A stretch of 64,000 nucleotides of DNA from Nymphaea colorata (Eukaryota; Streptophyta; Magnoliopsida; Nymphaeales; Nymphaeaceae). The stretch is taken from positions 4,132,143-4,196,142 of the forward strand of contig NC_045138.2 of the NCBI RefSeq assembly GCF_008831285.2. Reading direction: 5' to 3'. The translations under genes were made by a program, and so were the position numbers. The notes below the pieces were generated by a model. The model had not been told where the DNA came from, made no database searches, and saw only the letters and a program-made list of their open reading frames with translations. This document shows, piece after piece, positions 1 to 13,310 of this stretch (its first letter is position 1; every line of letters begins with the position of its first letter).

Positions 1-129
1 CAAATAGTTCACTTCTCCCAAGTCAATTTCATATGAATTAATGATGTGAAGTTGTCCAAATCCAATCAAGTCATAGCATGTTGTTATGCATGTTCCATGT
101 TTGCTAAAAACACTAACAATCTACTACTT

Positions 130-161
130 TATATATATATATATTCTTCAACACATACATA

Positions 162-194
<33 letters not shown>
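130..194. repeat. (TA)n / (TG)n microsatellite
   Basis: Alternating TA and TG dinucleotides form the left border of the first TIR mini-element. The short reading frame across it is a by-product of the repeat. Confidence 0.9.
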
Positions 195-418
195 TATAGT
201 GAATGGTGACTCTAGCTTATCAGAGTTACCCAGCCATCTAACCAATGTCATTCATCTGAAGCAAATTGATGGTTGAGAGAAAAATATGGGAACTAATACT
301 AAATGACAAAGTTACCCATTACTTTTTTCTCATTGTTTTTTTCTTAATTATCAATTATGATGGATCGAACTACCCTAGTTAGATGGCTGAGTAACTCTAA
401 AAACCCAGAATCACTATA
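195..418. mobile_element. TIR mini-element, copy 1
   Basis: About 224 bp. The ends are inverted relatives: the left end runs TATAGTGA, then GAGTTACCCAGCCATCTAAC, and the reverse complement of the right end runs TATAGTGA, then GAGTTACTCAGCCATCTAAC. It lies between TA repeats, which fits insertion at TA (Tc1/mariner-Stowaway type), but the flanking repeat hides the exact target duplication. No coding capacity. Confidence 0.7.
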
Positions 419-432
419 TATATATATATATA

Positions 433-1415
<983 letters not shown>

Positions 1416-2861
1416 TTAACACATAGAAGAGGTAGCAGCAAGGCCCATAGGAGTCGACAGGATGTAGACGCCTCCTTTCTCATAGCCGCCACCAATCGTC
1501 TTCCTAGTTTGCAAGTCCTGAAATGAGCATGAATCAGGGTCAAAAATAATATGACAGTGTAAATCAGTAGTCAACTGTTTAACCGAGAGTAAATGAGATG
1601 GAAATTTAGGAGCATATAAAACATGTGGAATAGTCATAGACTTTGAGAGTTTCACATCTCCAGAACCCAATATGGGTGACAGTCTACCATCTGCAATTTT
1701 TACATGACGTGGCTGGGGAAATTTATGCAGAGTAGTAAAAGACTCGTGTCTGCTGCAAAAATGTCTTGATGCTCCTGAATCAATAATCCACGAAGTACCT
1801 GAGTCAAACATGGAAGGACCCGCTGAGAAGGCTCGATCAGTCACCGCTGTAGCAGCTGAAGCCTGTGAGGCTTTGTGTGCCAAAATTTGCTCATACTCAA
1901 CTCTGTGAATGCTAACTGTCTCTGGAGCTATACTAGGCGAAGAGTCCTCCACTGTAGGAGTGGCAGTCTGTGCAGAACCCATAGACGAGTAAGTAGAGCT
2001 CTTGCCCTGTTTGGTGACCATATTTCTTCCTTGTGACAAGGAGGATGGGCGACCATGTTTATCCCAACAGCGATCCTCTAAATGACCAATCTTACCACAA
2101 TAGGTGCATTGGAACCTCCCACGGCCCCCAGTTCCACGACCTATACCTCTTCCTCTTGTACTATAGGTGGAGCCATGACCACGACCACCCCCCACAGCAA
2201 GTGCAGAGGCAGGCGTCACACCAGCTGGTTGAGACAGACTAATAGCAAGACGGCTAAGTCTGTTGTACGCATCAGAGAGGTCAGGAATTTCACTTCCAGT
2301 GAGCATCTGATCCTTAGCAGCAGCATATTCAGGAGAGAGACCAGCAAGAAACTTTGCAACCATAGTAGGTTCAAAGTGTGACTTATAACACGATTTGCAC
2401 GGAGGACGCAAGAATTTCAAACGTTCATAAGTGGCTTTAACTGTGGCAAAGTATTGAGATAAATCCTGACTTTTCTGTCGGAGATTGTGCAATTCTTCTT
2501 CAACTTGAAGGATTTTACTCACATTCTTATCTTGAGAATATGTCTGTCTAAGAAATTCTCACATCTCCTTCGCAATAGTATAGTACGTAATAGTAGAAGC
2601 AATTTGAGGTTGAACACTATTCATAATCCACGACATTACCATGTTGTCGTCCTCTTCCCAGGTTATGTACTTCCCTAACTTGTTAGTAGGCTCATCCTCT
2701 TCAATTATGTGTCTCTTTCGATGACCTTTAACAGACAACATAAAGGATCTGGACCACAGTTCATAGTTGTGTCCATCTAATTTAACTGTAGATCCATAAG
2801 AGAAGGGATTTCCACCTCCTTTGTGATCGTTACCACCCTCGGAATTTCGGCTCTCAGCCAT
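1416..2861 (-). pseudogene. Copia element A: gag-protease, broken
   Basis: The frame begins at 2861 with MAESRNSEGG and holds a UBN2-type gag region (GHNYELWSRSFMLSV). It then reads Lys-Glu-Met, an in-frame stop at 2559-2561 and Glu-Phe-Leu-Arg-Gln, where a Trp codon is the likely ancestor. After the stop the same frame continues through the rest of gag, a CCHC zinc knuckle (CTYCGKIGHLEDRC) and an aspartic protease active site (WIIDSGASRHFCS). The coding sequence stops just after the protease at 1416. Integrase, reverse transcriptase and RNase H are absent, so the element is truncated at its 3' side. It is a non-functional remnant of a plant Ty1/Copia retrotransposon that is otherwise fairly well preserved. 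Confidence 0.9.
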
Positions 2862-3002
2862 AATAAATCACAGCAAGGATAAGAATACCAAGATAAACTG
2901 TATATAAGCAGCAACTTCACGAGGACAACAGGAATAACACGAAACGAAGGAACATGCACACGTTTCTTTCACATCCCCAAACAGCAAATAAAAGTAGCCT
3001 GC

Positions 3003-3200
3003 TGAAACCACACCAGAAACGGACAGAGAATAACTTGCTGAAAATAGTGACTTGCTGAAAATAGCCTGCTGAAAAACACACCAGAAAATAACAACTTGCT
3101 GGAAATAGCTTGCTGAAAAACACGCCAGACAAGAACAGGGAATACAGCCTGCTGAAAAACACGCCAGAAAATAACTTGCTGAAAAAAAACCTTACAAACA
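3003..3200 (-). repeat. Imperfect tandem repeats in Copia A leader
   Basis: Between the primer-binding site and gag, the unit CTTGCTGAAAATA or CCTGCTGAAAAACACRCCAG is repeated about eight times with small changes. A second cluster of CGCCAGCA-type words lies at about 3500-3630. These are repeats of the untranslated leader. The Phe/Leu/Ser-rich frames read across them are not genes. Confidence 0.7.
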
Positions 3201-3647
3201 AGGTCTGCCGCTGCTTCTACCATTCCCAACCTCAACTCTTAAACAGCACGTCCATATCTTTCGTAAAAAAAAATCAGCAAAACATGTTCTGCGTCACCAA
3301 AACTTCTGATCATACCTTACACCGCAGCCACTAACAGCATAACGTTCCACTCAAATACTCTCAACAGCGTCCATCAACAGCCCATAACCTTGTCCACGCA
3401 CTCCACTAGAGGATCTGATCACGCCTTCCACATAGGCGAGATCAGGTCCTCTTCCACGCAAGAAGAAAAATAGGGGAAACCAGCGATCACGCCAGCAACA
3501 ACTTGAGATGCTCACGTACAAGAAGTCTGAGACGATTGGTTCATGCCAGCAGACTTGAAGGTTCACGCCAGCAGACTGAATCAATACCGCAACAAGGAAG
3601 GCACGAGAGGAGCACGCCAGCAAACTTGAGTCGATCACACCAGCGTA

Positions 3648-3660
3648 GGCTCTGATACCA
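3648..3660 (-). other. Primer-binding site of Copia A (tRNA-iMet)
   Basis: The minus strand reads TGGTATCAGAGCC immediately after the LTR. This matches the 3' end of plant initiator tRNA-Met, the usual primer of Ty1/Copia elements, and it fixes the internal border of the 5' LTR. Confidence 0.95.
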
Positions 3661-3889
3661 TGTTACGTGATGAAGAAGGGGAGAACGAGAGAGGGAGAGA
3701 GAGAGAGAGAGAGAGACGAAAAAGATATATTGATCTCGTGCTCTAATCTCAACTTAAAGGGAGATTAGGGCACGGCTGAGGCAGTTACAAGAGAAGGACA
3801 AATAAAATATTAAAAGGACAGAAAGGAACCCTAACTCTTAAATAGTCAAATAACTACCACATTTAAAAACAAACTTTCTAATTTCAACA
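3661..3889 (-). repeat. 5' LTR of Copia A
   Basis: 229 bp. On the minus strand it starts TGTTGAAATTAG and ends CACGTAACA, directly before the primer-binding site. It contains a (GA)n tract at about 3690-3716. Just outside it, at 3890, element B sequence resumes in the integrase frame, with AATAG as the candidate 5-bp target duplication. No partner 3' LTR was found in the window. Confidence 0.88.
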
Positions 3890-5870
3890 AATAGCTCGGG
3901 TGACATCTAATAAATGGCGATTTTTATGTTCGGCCACGTCATTTTGGGGAGGAGTATAACTACAGGACGTCTCATGAACAACACCCTTGCCCCGCAGGAA
4001 GTCATCCAGAGATTGGGAGACATACTCCCTGGCATTATCAGTACGGAGTGTCTAAACAGAGGTCTGAAATTGATTTTCGACAAAGGCAACAAAATTTTTG
4101 ACAACGACAGGAACCTCACTGCGTTCTTTCAACAAATACACGAACGTACAATGGGAGTAGTCATCAATCAGAGTCATAAAGTAATGGAAACCACGACAAG
4201 TGGGTACTCCCGAAGCACCCCAAACATTAGAGTGAACCAAAGCAAAAGGACGAGTGGTTTTATTGAGAAAAATAGGGTACGAAGCCCTAACATACTTAGC
4301 AAACTGACACACTTCATATGTGAAGGAGTCCATGGAAACAGAAGTAAACAACCTAGGAAACAACTTCTTAATCAACTGGAATGGGAGATGTCCAAGACGC
4401 TCATGCCATCTCATAATGCTAGACCTGTCCTCCACGCCCGTCGACTGTCTGCTAGTGGCTGAGATGAGAGCAGAGGCAACCTGTACGGGGCAGTCTGTAG
4501 AGGCCATCAATAACCGAACCAATCCCAATCTTCCTCCCCGTCACCAAGTCCTGCAGGGTACAATGATCAGCAGAGAAAATTAGATTACAATTGAGTTCTT
4601 TGGTGATACTACTGACAGATAACAAATTCACAAGAATATTGGGAACATGAAGAGCATTATGCAAAAGATATTTATTTAATAAGGACAAACTTCCTTTTCC
4701 AGCCACAGAGATCGAGGACCCATCAGCCATAGATACGCGTTGCTGCCCTGAAGACAATTTGTACTCTTGAAACATCTTAGGGTTCCCTGTCATATGATGA
4801 GTAGCTCCACTGTCAACTACCCAATCACCAAGTAAGGGATTACCTTGATCACTTGTGGCAACAAGAGCTTGGGCTAACTGAGCTCCCTCAAACGTGGAGG
4901 CATCCTCCTTAGTAGTAGATAACCGGCTGATGTAAGCTTGTAATTCTTTGATTTGGTCAGAGGAAAGCTTCGGTTTTTCAACACTGGGAGAGCTAGTATC
5001 AGCCATAGGAGGACCCCGCCTACCAGAGGGAGGACGACCATGGGTGAGCCTCTTCTCAGGATGAAGATCCCAACAAAAATCAACTGAGTGTCCCAACTTG
5101 TTACAATGACTGCAACACTGAATGGGACGCTACCCAGTCCCTGGAGCACGGCCAACAAAAGCAGAGGGTGAACTACCATGACTGTAGTCAATATGCATCA
5201 CGTGACGGCGTTGTTCCTCAGATTCCACCCGGGCATACACCTCCTCAATTCCAGGGGTCTCGTCACAGTTGAGAATTTGACTCCTAATGGATTCAAACTC
5301 ATCACGCAGACCTCCCAGAAAAATAAAAGTGCGGTCCATCCATTCTTTCTGCCAGTACAGTTCATGATCAGAACCACAATGCCAATCATCATTCACATGA
5401 TAATCCAGTTCCTCCCATTTAGTCTTCAGGGCTGCATAGAAGGATGCCACAGACAAGTCACCATGTTTAAGAGAATAGATGTTGTGTTTAATCTGGTATG
5501 TACGCAGGACTCTCTTTTTACGACCATACATCTTCGCAAGCACAGTCCACATGTCATATGAGGTCAACTTTCGCAAAATAAGGGGCTGAATATCAGCAGA
5601 AACAGAACTAATAATCCAAACCTTAACTTGACTATCTTCCAACGCCCAAGTCGCCCATCCAGGATCAGTTTTACTAGGCGCAGGTTTCTCCCTCGTGATA
5701 TAGGGCAGACGATCGCGACTAGTGATCCCAATTTCCAGCGCAGCAGACCAAAAGAGATAATTGTCTTTGTTCAGCCGAATAGAGGTGACTTGAACAGACA
5801 AGTTTTCGCTCTTGGTATTGCTGCCCGTATCAAAGTTAACATCGGTCTTGGAGGTCATCTCTTCAGCCAT
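3890..5870 (-). pseudogene. Copia element B: gag-protease-integrase, broken
   Basis: Read on the minus strand from MAEEMTSKTDVNF at 5870. The gag region includes LNKDNYLFWSAALEIG and a CCHC knuckle near 5075-5110 (CSHCNKLGHSVDFC). An in-frame stop near 5130 separates gag from the knuckle. The protease site is VVDSGATHHMTG. A frameshift lies near 4490-4528. The pre-integrase motif RWHERLGHL and the integrase core (FMTLIDDYSHCTFVYLL, then TLRTDNAREY) follow, with an in-frame TAG between them near 4050. The integrase is cut off after HLLDVTRAI at about 3890 by the LTR of element A. Two stops, one frameshift and the insertion make it non-functional. Reverse transcriptase is not present nearby. 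Confidence 0.9.
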
Positions 5871-6303
5871 AACAACCACAAAAGAAATCCAACAGTCAGA
5901 GAATACCAAAAAAAAAACGCAGGAGGAGGACCCGGGCACTATGGCACTTTGCCTACAATGGAGGACGGGCAGCAGCAGAGTAGCGGGATTCCCGGCAAGC
6001 AGTCACAGGGCGTGGAACAGGCCAGGCGACTGCGGGCGGCGTCGAACAGCGAGTGGCGTTGGCGCAGCGGTGTCAGACCGGCGGACGGCAGCGGCGCACG
6101 CCAGGCAACAGCGGACGGCGGGCTGCGTCAGCAGCGGGACGTAGGGCGACGTCAGCGGCGGTGGGACGGCGGTCTACGTCGGTGGCGGTGGGACAGCGGG
6201 CTGCGTCGGCGGCGGGGCTAAGAACTCCAGCAAGATCAGACTTAGGGTTCAAAAAAAAAACTCTAAATCACACACGAACGAAGAAGCCAAACAGCACGAT
6301 TTT
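5871..6303 (-). other. Untranslated leader of Copia B
   Basis: The leader between primer-binding site and gag. Positions 5960-6230 are strikingly GC-rich and repetitive, with GGCGGC, GGACGGC and GCGGTGGGAC words, unlike the AT-rich surroundings. The Arg/Gly/Ala-rich frames on the plus strand here are composition artefacts. Confidence 0.75.
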
Positions 6304-6316
6304 GGCTATGATACCA
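6304..6316 (-). other. Primer-binding site of Copia B
   Basis: The minus strand reads TGGTATCATAGCC, the tRNA-iMet primer-binding site with one substitution, directly next to the LTR end. Confidence 0.88.
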
Positions 6317-6603
6317 TGTAGAAACACGCAGCGGAAGAAGAGAAAGGTAAACAAACACAAGATTTACGTGGAAAACCTCGGGATTAGGTGAAAAACCACG
6401 GGGAAGCTCTAACCTAGGGGCAAAACCGCAACCCTAGGAGAGAGAAAACTTAATTCACTTAATCAACAATAACAATAAGTCATTAGAATAAAAGATGGAG
6501 GAAGAGAGACCCGCCTAGGGAACCGAGCCCGTCCTCGGTTCCCGCACCCATGGGTACCGGGTCCATATCCGGACCCGGTTCCCTATTACACGGTATTCTA
6601 ACA
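6317..6603 (-). repeat. 5' LTR of Copia B
   Basis: 287 bp, starting TGTTAGAATACC and ending GTTTCTACA on the minus strand. It contains the motif AAGATTTACGTGG common in plant Copia LTRs and a short GC-rich stretch of alternating CCGGGT/ACCCGG words near 6530-6585. No matching 3' LTR is present in the window. Confidence 0.85.
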
Positions 6604-7373
6604 TAACTTAACAGCGAAGGATATTATAATGGTTGGAGCAGATATGGCATTTAACTCAGGAAAATTCAACCAGGTTTGTAACAAGAGACCCTTAGCTCTA
6701 ATCAGTATATCAATGATCTAATCTAACAAGTCATTCCTTCCACAAGTCGAATCAAGAACCAAGATAGAAACAAATGCAGAGAATCATCTGGCCCAGATAT
6801 GCAAACCTGATTCTTCCCAATCAAACTAAGTAATGAACAGAAGATTGGAGACGGTTATGAGCTTTTATAACATATAATCGAATGGACCTTGGAATTTGAA
6901 ATGGCAATCAAGAGCCTAGGATAGGTCTAACAAATTCTAGTAGGTTTCTCCTGTAAAGGTTCAGACTTTGAACATCTTATTTGTCTGCATTTCAATCATT
7001 TCCATCATTTGTTCCCTTCGTTTTGTTGTCTTTGGTAGCATGTTGTTCTCATACTGATTGTCCCATTTGCAAGGTGACAGCTTTACAAGTTTTATTTCTT
7101 TGTCCCTCTCTCATACATGCTTTTATATGTGTTCTTAAGATATGAAATCTCATCATGATCCACCAATATCATCTGTACTGGAATACCTTCAATCATCACG
7201 ACCTCACCTGCCTAAGTTTATGAAAATGCTTGATTGTGATGTTTTGGTGTTGGCTGTAAAAATTTCAAACAACAAAATGTTATAGATAACTAGGGGTTTC
7301 AACAGGACAGATTCGGATCAAGCTATATCCATTGGGAGCCATATGTAACTAAATGAAACACCAGAAAATCCAC
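6604..7373. other. Intergenic DNA, nothing recognised
   Basis: AT-rich sequence without a convincing open frame, RNA gene or complete repeat. Confidence 0.6.
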
Positions 7374-8100
7374 CTAGAGAATCTGATGCATTTGCATGCC
7401 TAGCCATGAGTTTTTTTTTAACATTAAATAGTGAATGAAGAAAACAAAAAAAAATGCCCCTTTTACCTTAATGCAGAAACTTTTAGCATGCTGAAGATGA
7501 TGAGCCAGAAAGGCATTATCAGTACTGAAAAGTTTAACAGCAATTTGCTTTTGAATGCAGGTAACTCTCACCTATATCTCTGCTTCTAAACTTGACTGTG
7601 TCCAAACTATTGAGGAAAACAGAATCAGGAGACATGATGTCAGGTGCCATTAACTTGTACACTTCTTTTTACAGAGGAAGCAAGTTGATCTTTCAATTCA
7701 AACTTTTGTGCTACAGAAAATAAAAGCTGCAGTTAATTGTGGGAAAAAGGTTTCTGATACATAACGGATTTGCATTGTGGACTTTGCACATGATGAAAGT
7801 ATATGCTTCATCGTTACAGCAATAGGACCCCACATTCCCATAATTTCACATCAGCACATACAGTGAAATACTAGTACAAAAAAGATAGGGTTTTCTATGA
7901 ACTAAAAGGTAGAAAGTAAACCATCCTAATATTGTAGCCTATAATATCCATACAAATCGACAAGCCACCACCACCTTCTTGCCATGCAGAGTCTAATATT
8001 TGTACAGTTGATTTTTAACACTTTACCTTCAAGATGGTGCCAAATGCCAACCCTACCAAGCACCAAGCCCCACATGATTAATCACTTCATAAGTGCAGGC
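7374..8100 (-). pseudogene. Decayed duplicate of part of the XRCC4-like gene
   Basis: This stretch resembles the segment around exon 5 of the gene at 17658-27236 (about 19430-20050), in the same orientation. Shared blocks in the same order include AACAGCAATTTG, AACAGAATCAG, GCAAGTTGATCTTTCA, CAAGCCACCA and TTCAAGATGGTGC. The pseudo-exon lies at about 7572-7700 on the minus strand. Its downstream part reads SPDSVFLNSLDTV, against SSDSVSLSSLETSV in the intact exon, and a GTGAGAG donor survives. A frameshift separates this from the upstream KDQLA block. No other exons of the gene were recognised here, so this is a fragment rather than a gene. Confidence 0.7.
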
Positions 8101-8398
8101 TACCTCCAGAAGGCTGTAGATTTTATCAACAATATGACTTTTCCAGATAACACTTGTGTCTGAACATTGATGCCAACTGCAAGAAGAGCTCATGGATAAG
8201 AATAACTTGCAGTGGAGGCAGGAAAGCACATTCTTCACATTGATTTTGAAATATCTGTGGCATTCCTGCAGCTTTCTGAGATTTATGCTACTTGTTAAAA
8301 TAAGGACAAGCATCATAAATAAGGAAGCTGAGCACAACCTTGTTAGGCTTAAAGCTACATTGATCTTCTTCATCAGACAGAACTTCAGGGTTTGATAA

Positions 8399-10078
8399 CT
8401 ATCCAGCTTCCTTCATCAGATAAGTCAATAAGTGTAGCATTTCATAGATCTCTTCAATCTGATAATGAGTCTTGTCTTCTGGTGCAAAGTAGTGTCTTCT
8501 GTTTCTTATCTCAATCCAACTAAGTGCCGGTTGCTTTTTCATTCCCCTCTCCTTTATAAGGACTCGTAGCTGACTAACATGCTTCCATCTTCTAGCACCA
8601 GCATAGACGTTTGATAGACTCACATACCTCGCAACATTTGTAGGCTCCAAACTGAAAAGGGACTCAGCAGCTTCACTAGCAAGGTCCGCATTGCCATGGA
8701 TCAGACAAGAACCAAGCAGTGCACCCCACATGCCCACATCAGGTTGAGAACTGATGCTTTTAAGCAACTCAACTGCTTCATTTAGACGACCAGACCTCCC
8801 AAGTAGATCAATCATGGCTGCGTAATGGTCTGATCTAGGACGTACTCCATAGTGTGTCTCCATCAAGATCCAATATTGATGCCCTTCTGATACTAAACCA
8901 GCATGGCTGCATGCAGCTAGAACACCAAGAAAGGTAACGTCATTTGGTTTCACACCTGATGTGCTCATTCTATCAAAAATTTCCAAGGATTCTCTTGCAC
9001 AACCGTTCTGTGCAAAACCAGTTATTAATGCATTCCATGAAACAATATCTCTTTCGCACATCTGTTTGAAGTGTATTAAGGCTGAGCCTATGCATCCACA
9101 CTTCGCATACATGTCAATCAAAGCATTTGAGATAAAGGTGTTGGCCTCAGGCATTGTTCTAATGATGTGTCCATGAAGCTGCTTGCCACATTCAATGAGG
9201 CCTAGACTTGAGCATGCACTTAAAACACCAACAAATGTAAATGCTGTAGGAGGAACAAACTCTTTTTGCATTTCAGAAAAGAGCTCCAATGCCTTTTCAC
9301 CTTGATCATTTTGAGAATGCCCAGTGATTAATGCAGTCCATGAGACCTCATTTTTTACTGGCATGCGCTCAAATAGCTGGCGTGCCTCTTCTAACTGATT
9401 TAACCGAGCGTAGCTAGAGAACATTGAAGTCCATGATATTACATCTCTTTCCTCCATTCTATCAAAGACTATCATTGAAGTCCTTAAATCTCCGCATTTT
9501 CCATAAGCATCAATGAACGAATTTAACATGATCAGGTTCAGCTTAAGCCCCATAACCACAACAGCACCATGAATCTGCCTGACCCATTCCAGAACCTTGA
9601 ATCTGGAACAGACATTTAGTAGGCTAACAAGCGTGAACTTATCAATCCACATTTTTTCTTTCTGGAAGCTGCGGAAAATACCAATGGCGCCTTCCCAATT
9701 TCCACATCGAGCAAACCCGGATATCATTGAATTCCATGTGACTACATTCCTCTCAGGCATTTGGTTAAAAAGCCCTTGTGCATCGACTAGCAGCCCATTT
9801 CTTGCATACCCACCAATGATAGTGTTCCATGTATATGCATTTCTCTCAGGCATTTCGTCAAACAGTCGGCGGGATGATGAAATTGAGTTGCATTTTGCGT
9901 AGACTTCGACCAACCGGTTAGCCAAGAAAACATTCAAATCAAGCGCAGTCTTAATAAGAGCAGCATGGACTGATCTGCCCAGTTTGAGATTGGTCTCTTT
10001 GATGCATCTATCCAGCAAGTATGTGTACAGCGAGCCACAACCTTTCTCACTAGCATGAGACTGCATTCCTCCTCCCAA
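8399..10078 (-). CDS. PLS-class pentatricopeptide repeat protein (E/E+ type)
   Basis: An intact intronless frame of 559 residues. From about residue 50 onward it is a chain of PPR helical hairpins, with typical words such as NRLVEVYAKC, RLFDEMPERNAYTWNTIIGGYARNG, VFDRMEERDVISWTSMFSSYAR and ALIDMYAKCGCIGSALIHF. The P, L and S repeat types alternate. A C-terminal E-type extension begins at about residue 445 (PDVGMWGALLGSCLIHGN) and runs to LSWIEIRNRRHYF and an E+ like end. There is no DYW deaminase domain. Proteins of this family usually enter mitochondria or plastids and bind single RNA sites for C-to-U editing or processing. E/E+ members normally act in editing with a DYW domain supplied in trans. 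The start chosen is the upstream Met at 10078. A transit peptide is not obvious, so the true N-terminus could differ slightly. The target RNA cannot be read from sequence. Confidence 0.93.
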   Translation of the reverse strand: MGGGMQSHASEKGCGSLYTYLLDRCIKETNLKLGRSVHAALIKTALDLNVFLANRLVEVYAKCNSISSSRRLFDEMPERNAYTWNTIIGGYARNGLLVDAQGLFNQMPERNVVTWNSMISGFARCGNWEGAIGIFRSFQKEKMWIDKFTLVSLLNVCSRFKVLEWVRQIHGAVVVMGLKLNLIMLNSFIDAYGKCGDLRTSMIVFDRMEERDVISWTSMFSSYARLNQLEEARQLFERMPVKNEVSWTALITGHSQNDQGEKALELFSEMQKEFVPPTAFTFVGVLSACSSLGLIECGKQLHGHIIRTMPEANTFISNALIDMYAKCGCIGSALIHFKQMCERDIVSWNALITGFAQNGCARESLEIFDRMSTSGVKPNDVTFLGVLAACSHAGLVSEGHQYWILMETHYGVRPRSDHYAAMIDLLGRSGRLNEAVELLKSISSQPDVGMWGALLGSCLIHGNADLASEAAESLFSLEPTNVARYVSLSNVYAGARRWKHVSQLRVLIKERGMKKQPALSWIEIRNRRHYFAPEDKTHYQIEEIYEMLHLLTYLMKEAG

Positions 10079-11656
10079 TGCAAGCTAAGGAGGAGGCAGA
10101 AAACTAAATTAGAGAGGTAGAATAAAATGGAACTAATAATAATTTTACATATCGATCTAACAAAGGTACGTCTCTAGGAAAGAAACCTTTAGATAGTTAT
10201 TCCAAAGCATACCTTATCAAACATCTTATATGTGCTTGGTGTCCTGAAAACCATTTCTAATCAATTCATTGCTGGCAGTATCAAACATGTCGTGGTTAAC
10301 TTTGCTCTTTGAGTCCTTACTTCTTAACTATTCCACAATTCGTAGTTCTAACACGAGGAGCCATGTTAAGGGGCTGAAGATATGACCTATTCAACAATAA
10401 ATCAGCTACTTTGTGACATGTGACAAACTCTGTTGTGTATACACACTTGCACTCTTACCAAACAATCTTTTATGCTTGCGTTGATTTATTTTTTCCTTGA
10501 TCTTTTATGTATAGTTGTATGCTTCATAATTCTTTTGTTTTTTGTTTCACGTCAAATATTTTTCTTTCTAGGTCTAAAGGGTGCCCCATGTTCTTTGTTT
10601 AACACGCCCCCTCGTGTTTTACTTTTTTAGATGAAGCGACATTTTTGGTATTCAAACAATGGGCATTTCCATCATTTTATGTGAAAAGTGACTTTTGTTT
10701 TTTATTTTGGGTTTCCAAAAAGTAGATTTCACTTTCTATTTTTGGTGACGACGTCAATGAATCCAATAACTCAATTTGGATTAGAAATCCAATCGAACCA
10801 TTCCAAATAAATTAATATCTAATTAAGAAATTGAATCATTTTCGGATATAAAAAACAGCACTTGATTGGAGTAGGATTCAAATCGATTTACTTTTAAATA
10901 AATATTCTATATTGAACACTCTTACATTTTCAAAAATGGTCCAGATTTGGTTCAAAATTCGGATTCAGATGTGAGTTTTAAGATTTGATTTGTGAATCTG
11001 GATTTCATAAATTTCTTCCCTTATATTTGAACTTTAATTTAAATATATGTAAATATCCAAATGAAACAGATACAGTCAAGAGTATATCTGATTCAAATCT
11101 AATCTATTTACATCTCTAATTTGTAAACAAACTGCCCACTATTAGGGCCTAAGGATCCAGCTTAGCTCATAGAGTTGGCCAGTTGGGCTTAAGAGATGTT
11201 AGCTGCCTTTGACCAAAGCACACAAACGGATCATTAGAATCTCGTCCCCGAATATGCACAGATATTAAGGACGTCCAAGAGACGACACCTTTGTAAACCA
11301 TATCATCGAACACTTTGGTTACCTACTTGGGCCTAAGGCCCGCCATCGGGTTGGTTACAGGTATCAAACCCGAAACGGGCCAGGCTGGGACCACAAAATC
11401 GCCGTCGGCTTCTTCGGGCTGGGTACTAGCAGCCTCATAACCTATATAATTCTAAGAATATAATGGCAAAATTTGCATTAACCATTAAGTGATGGCTGTG
11501 ATAAAACAGTTTAACGACGAAAAACCGGAGGAAGTGTTCAAGTAAAGAATCTCAATGATCAATAAAAAAAGTTTCCCACTGGGCTTTACTATCAAACTGC
11601 AAAACTAGCTTTTGGAAAGAGGAGCTCATCTGCTCATTCAGAAAAACTCAAAACAT
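10079..11656. other. Intergenic DNA between PPR and RPL7 genes
   Basis: Mostly AT-rich. A short GC-rich block at about 11325-11435 carries GGGCC/GGCCC words (GGCCCGCCATCGGGTTGG, AACGGGCCAGGC) and resembles blocks at about 15570-15680 and 38050-38165. It is probably a dispersed repeat. No gene was seen. Confidence 0.55.

Positions 11657-13310
<1,654 letters not shown>

Noticed and set aside
3003-3235. CRISPR-like regular repeats
   Set aside because: Repeats are short, imperfect and without unique equal spacers, in a eukaryotic retroelement leader.
5628-6391. Arg/Gly/Ala-rich plus-strand frames
   Set aside because: They are antisense to Copia B gag and its GC-rich leader; composition explains them.
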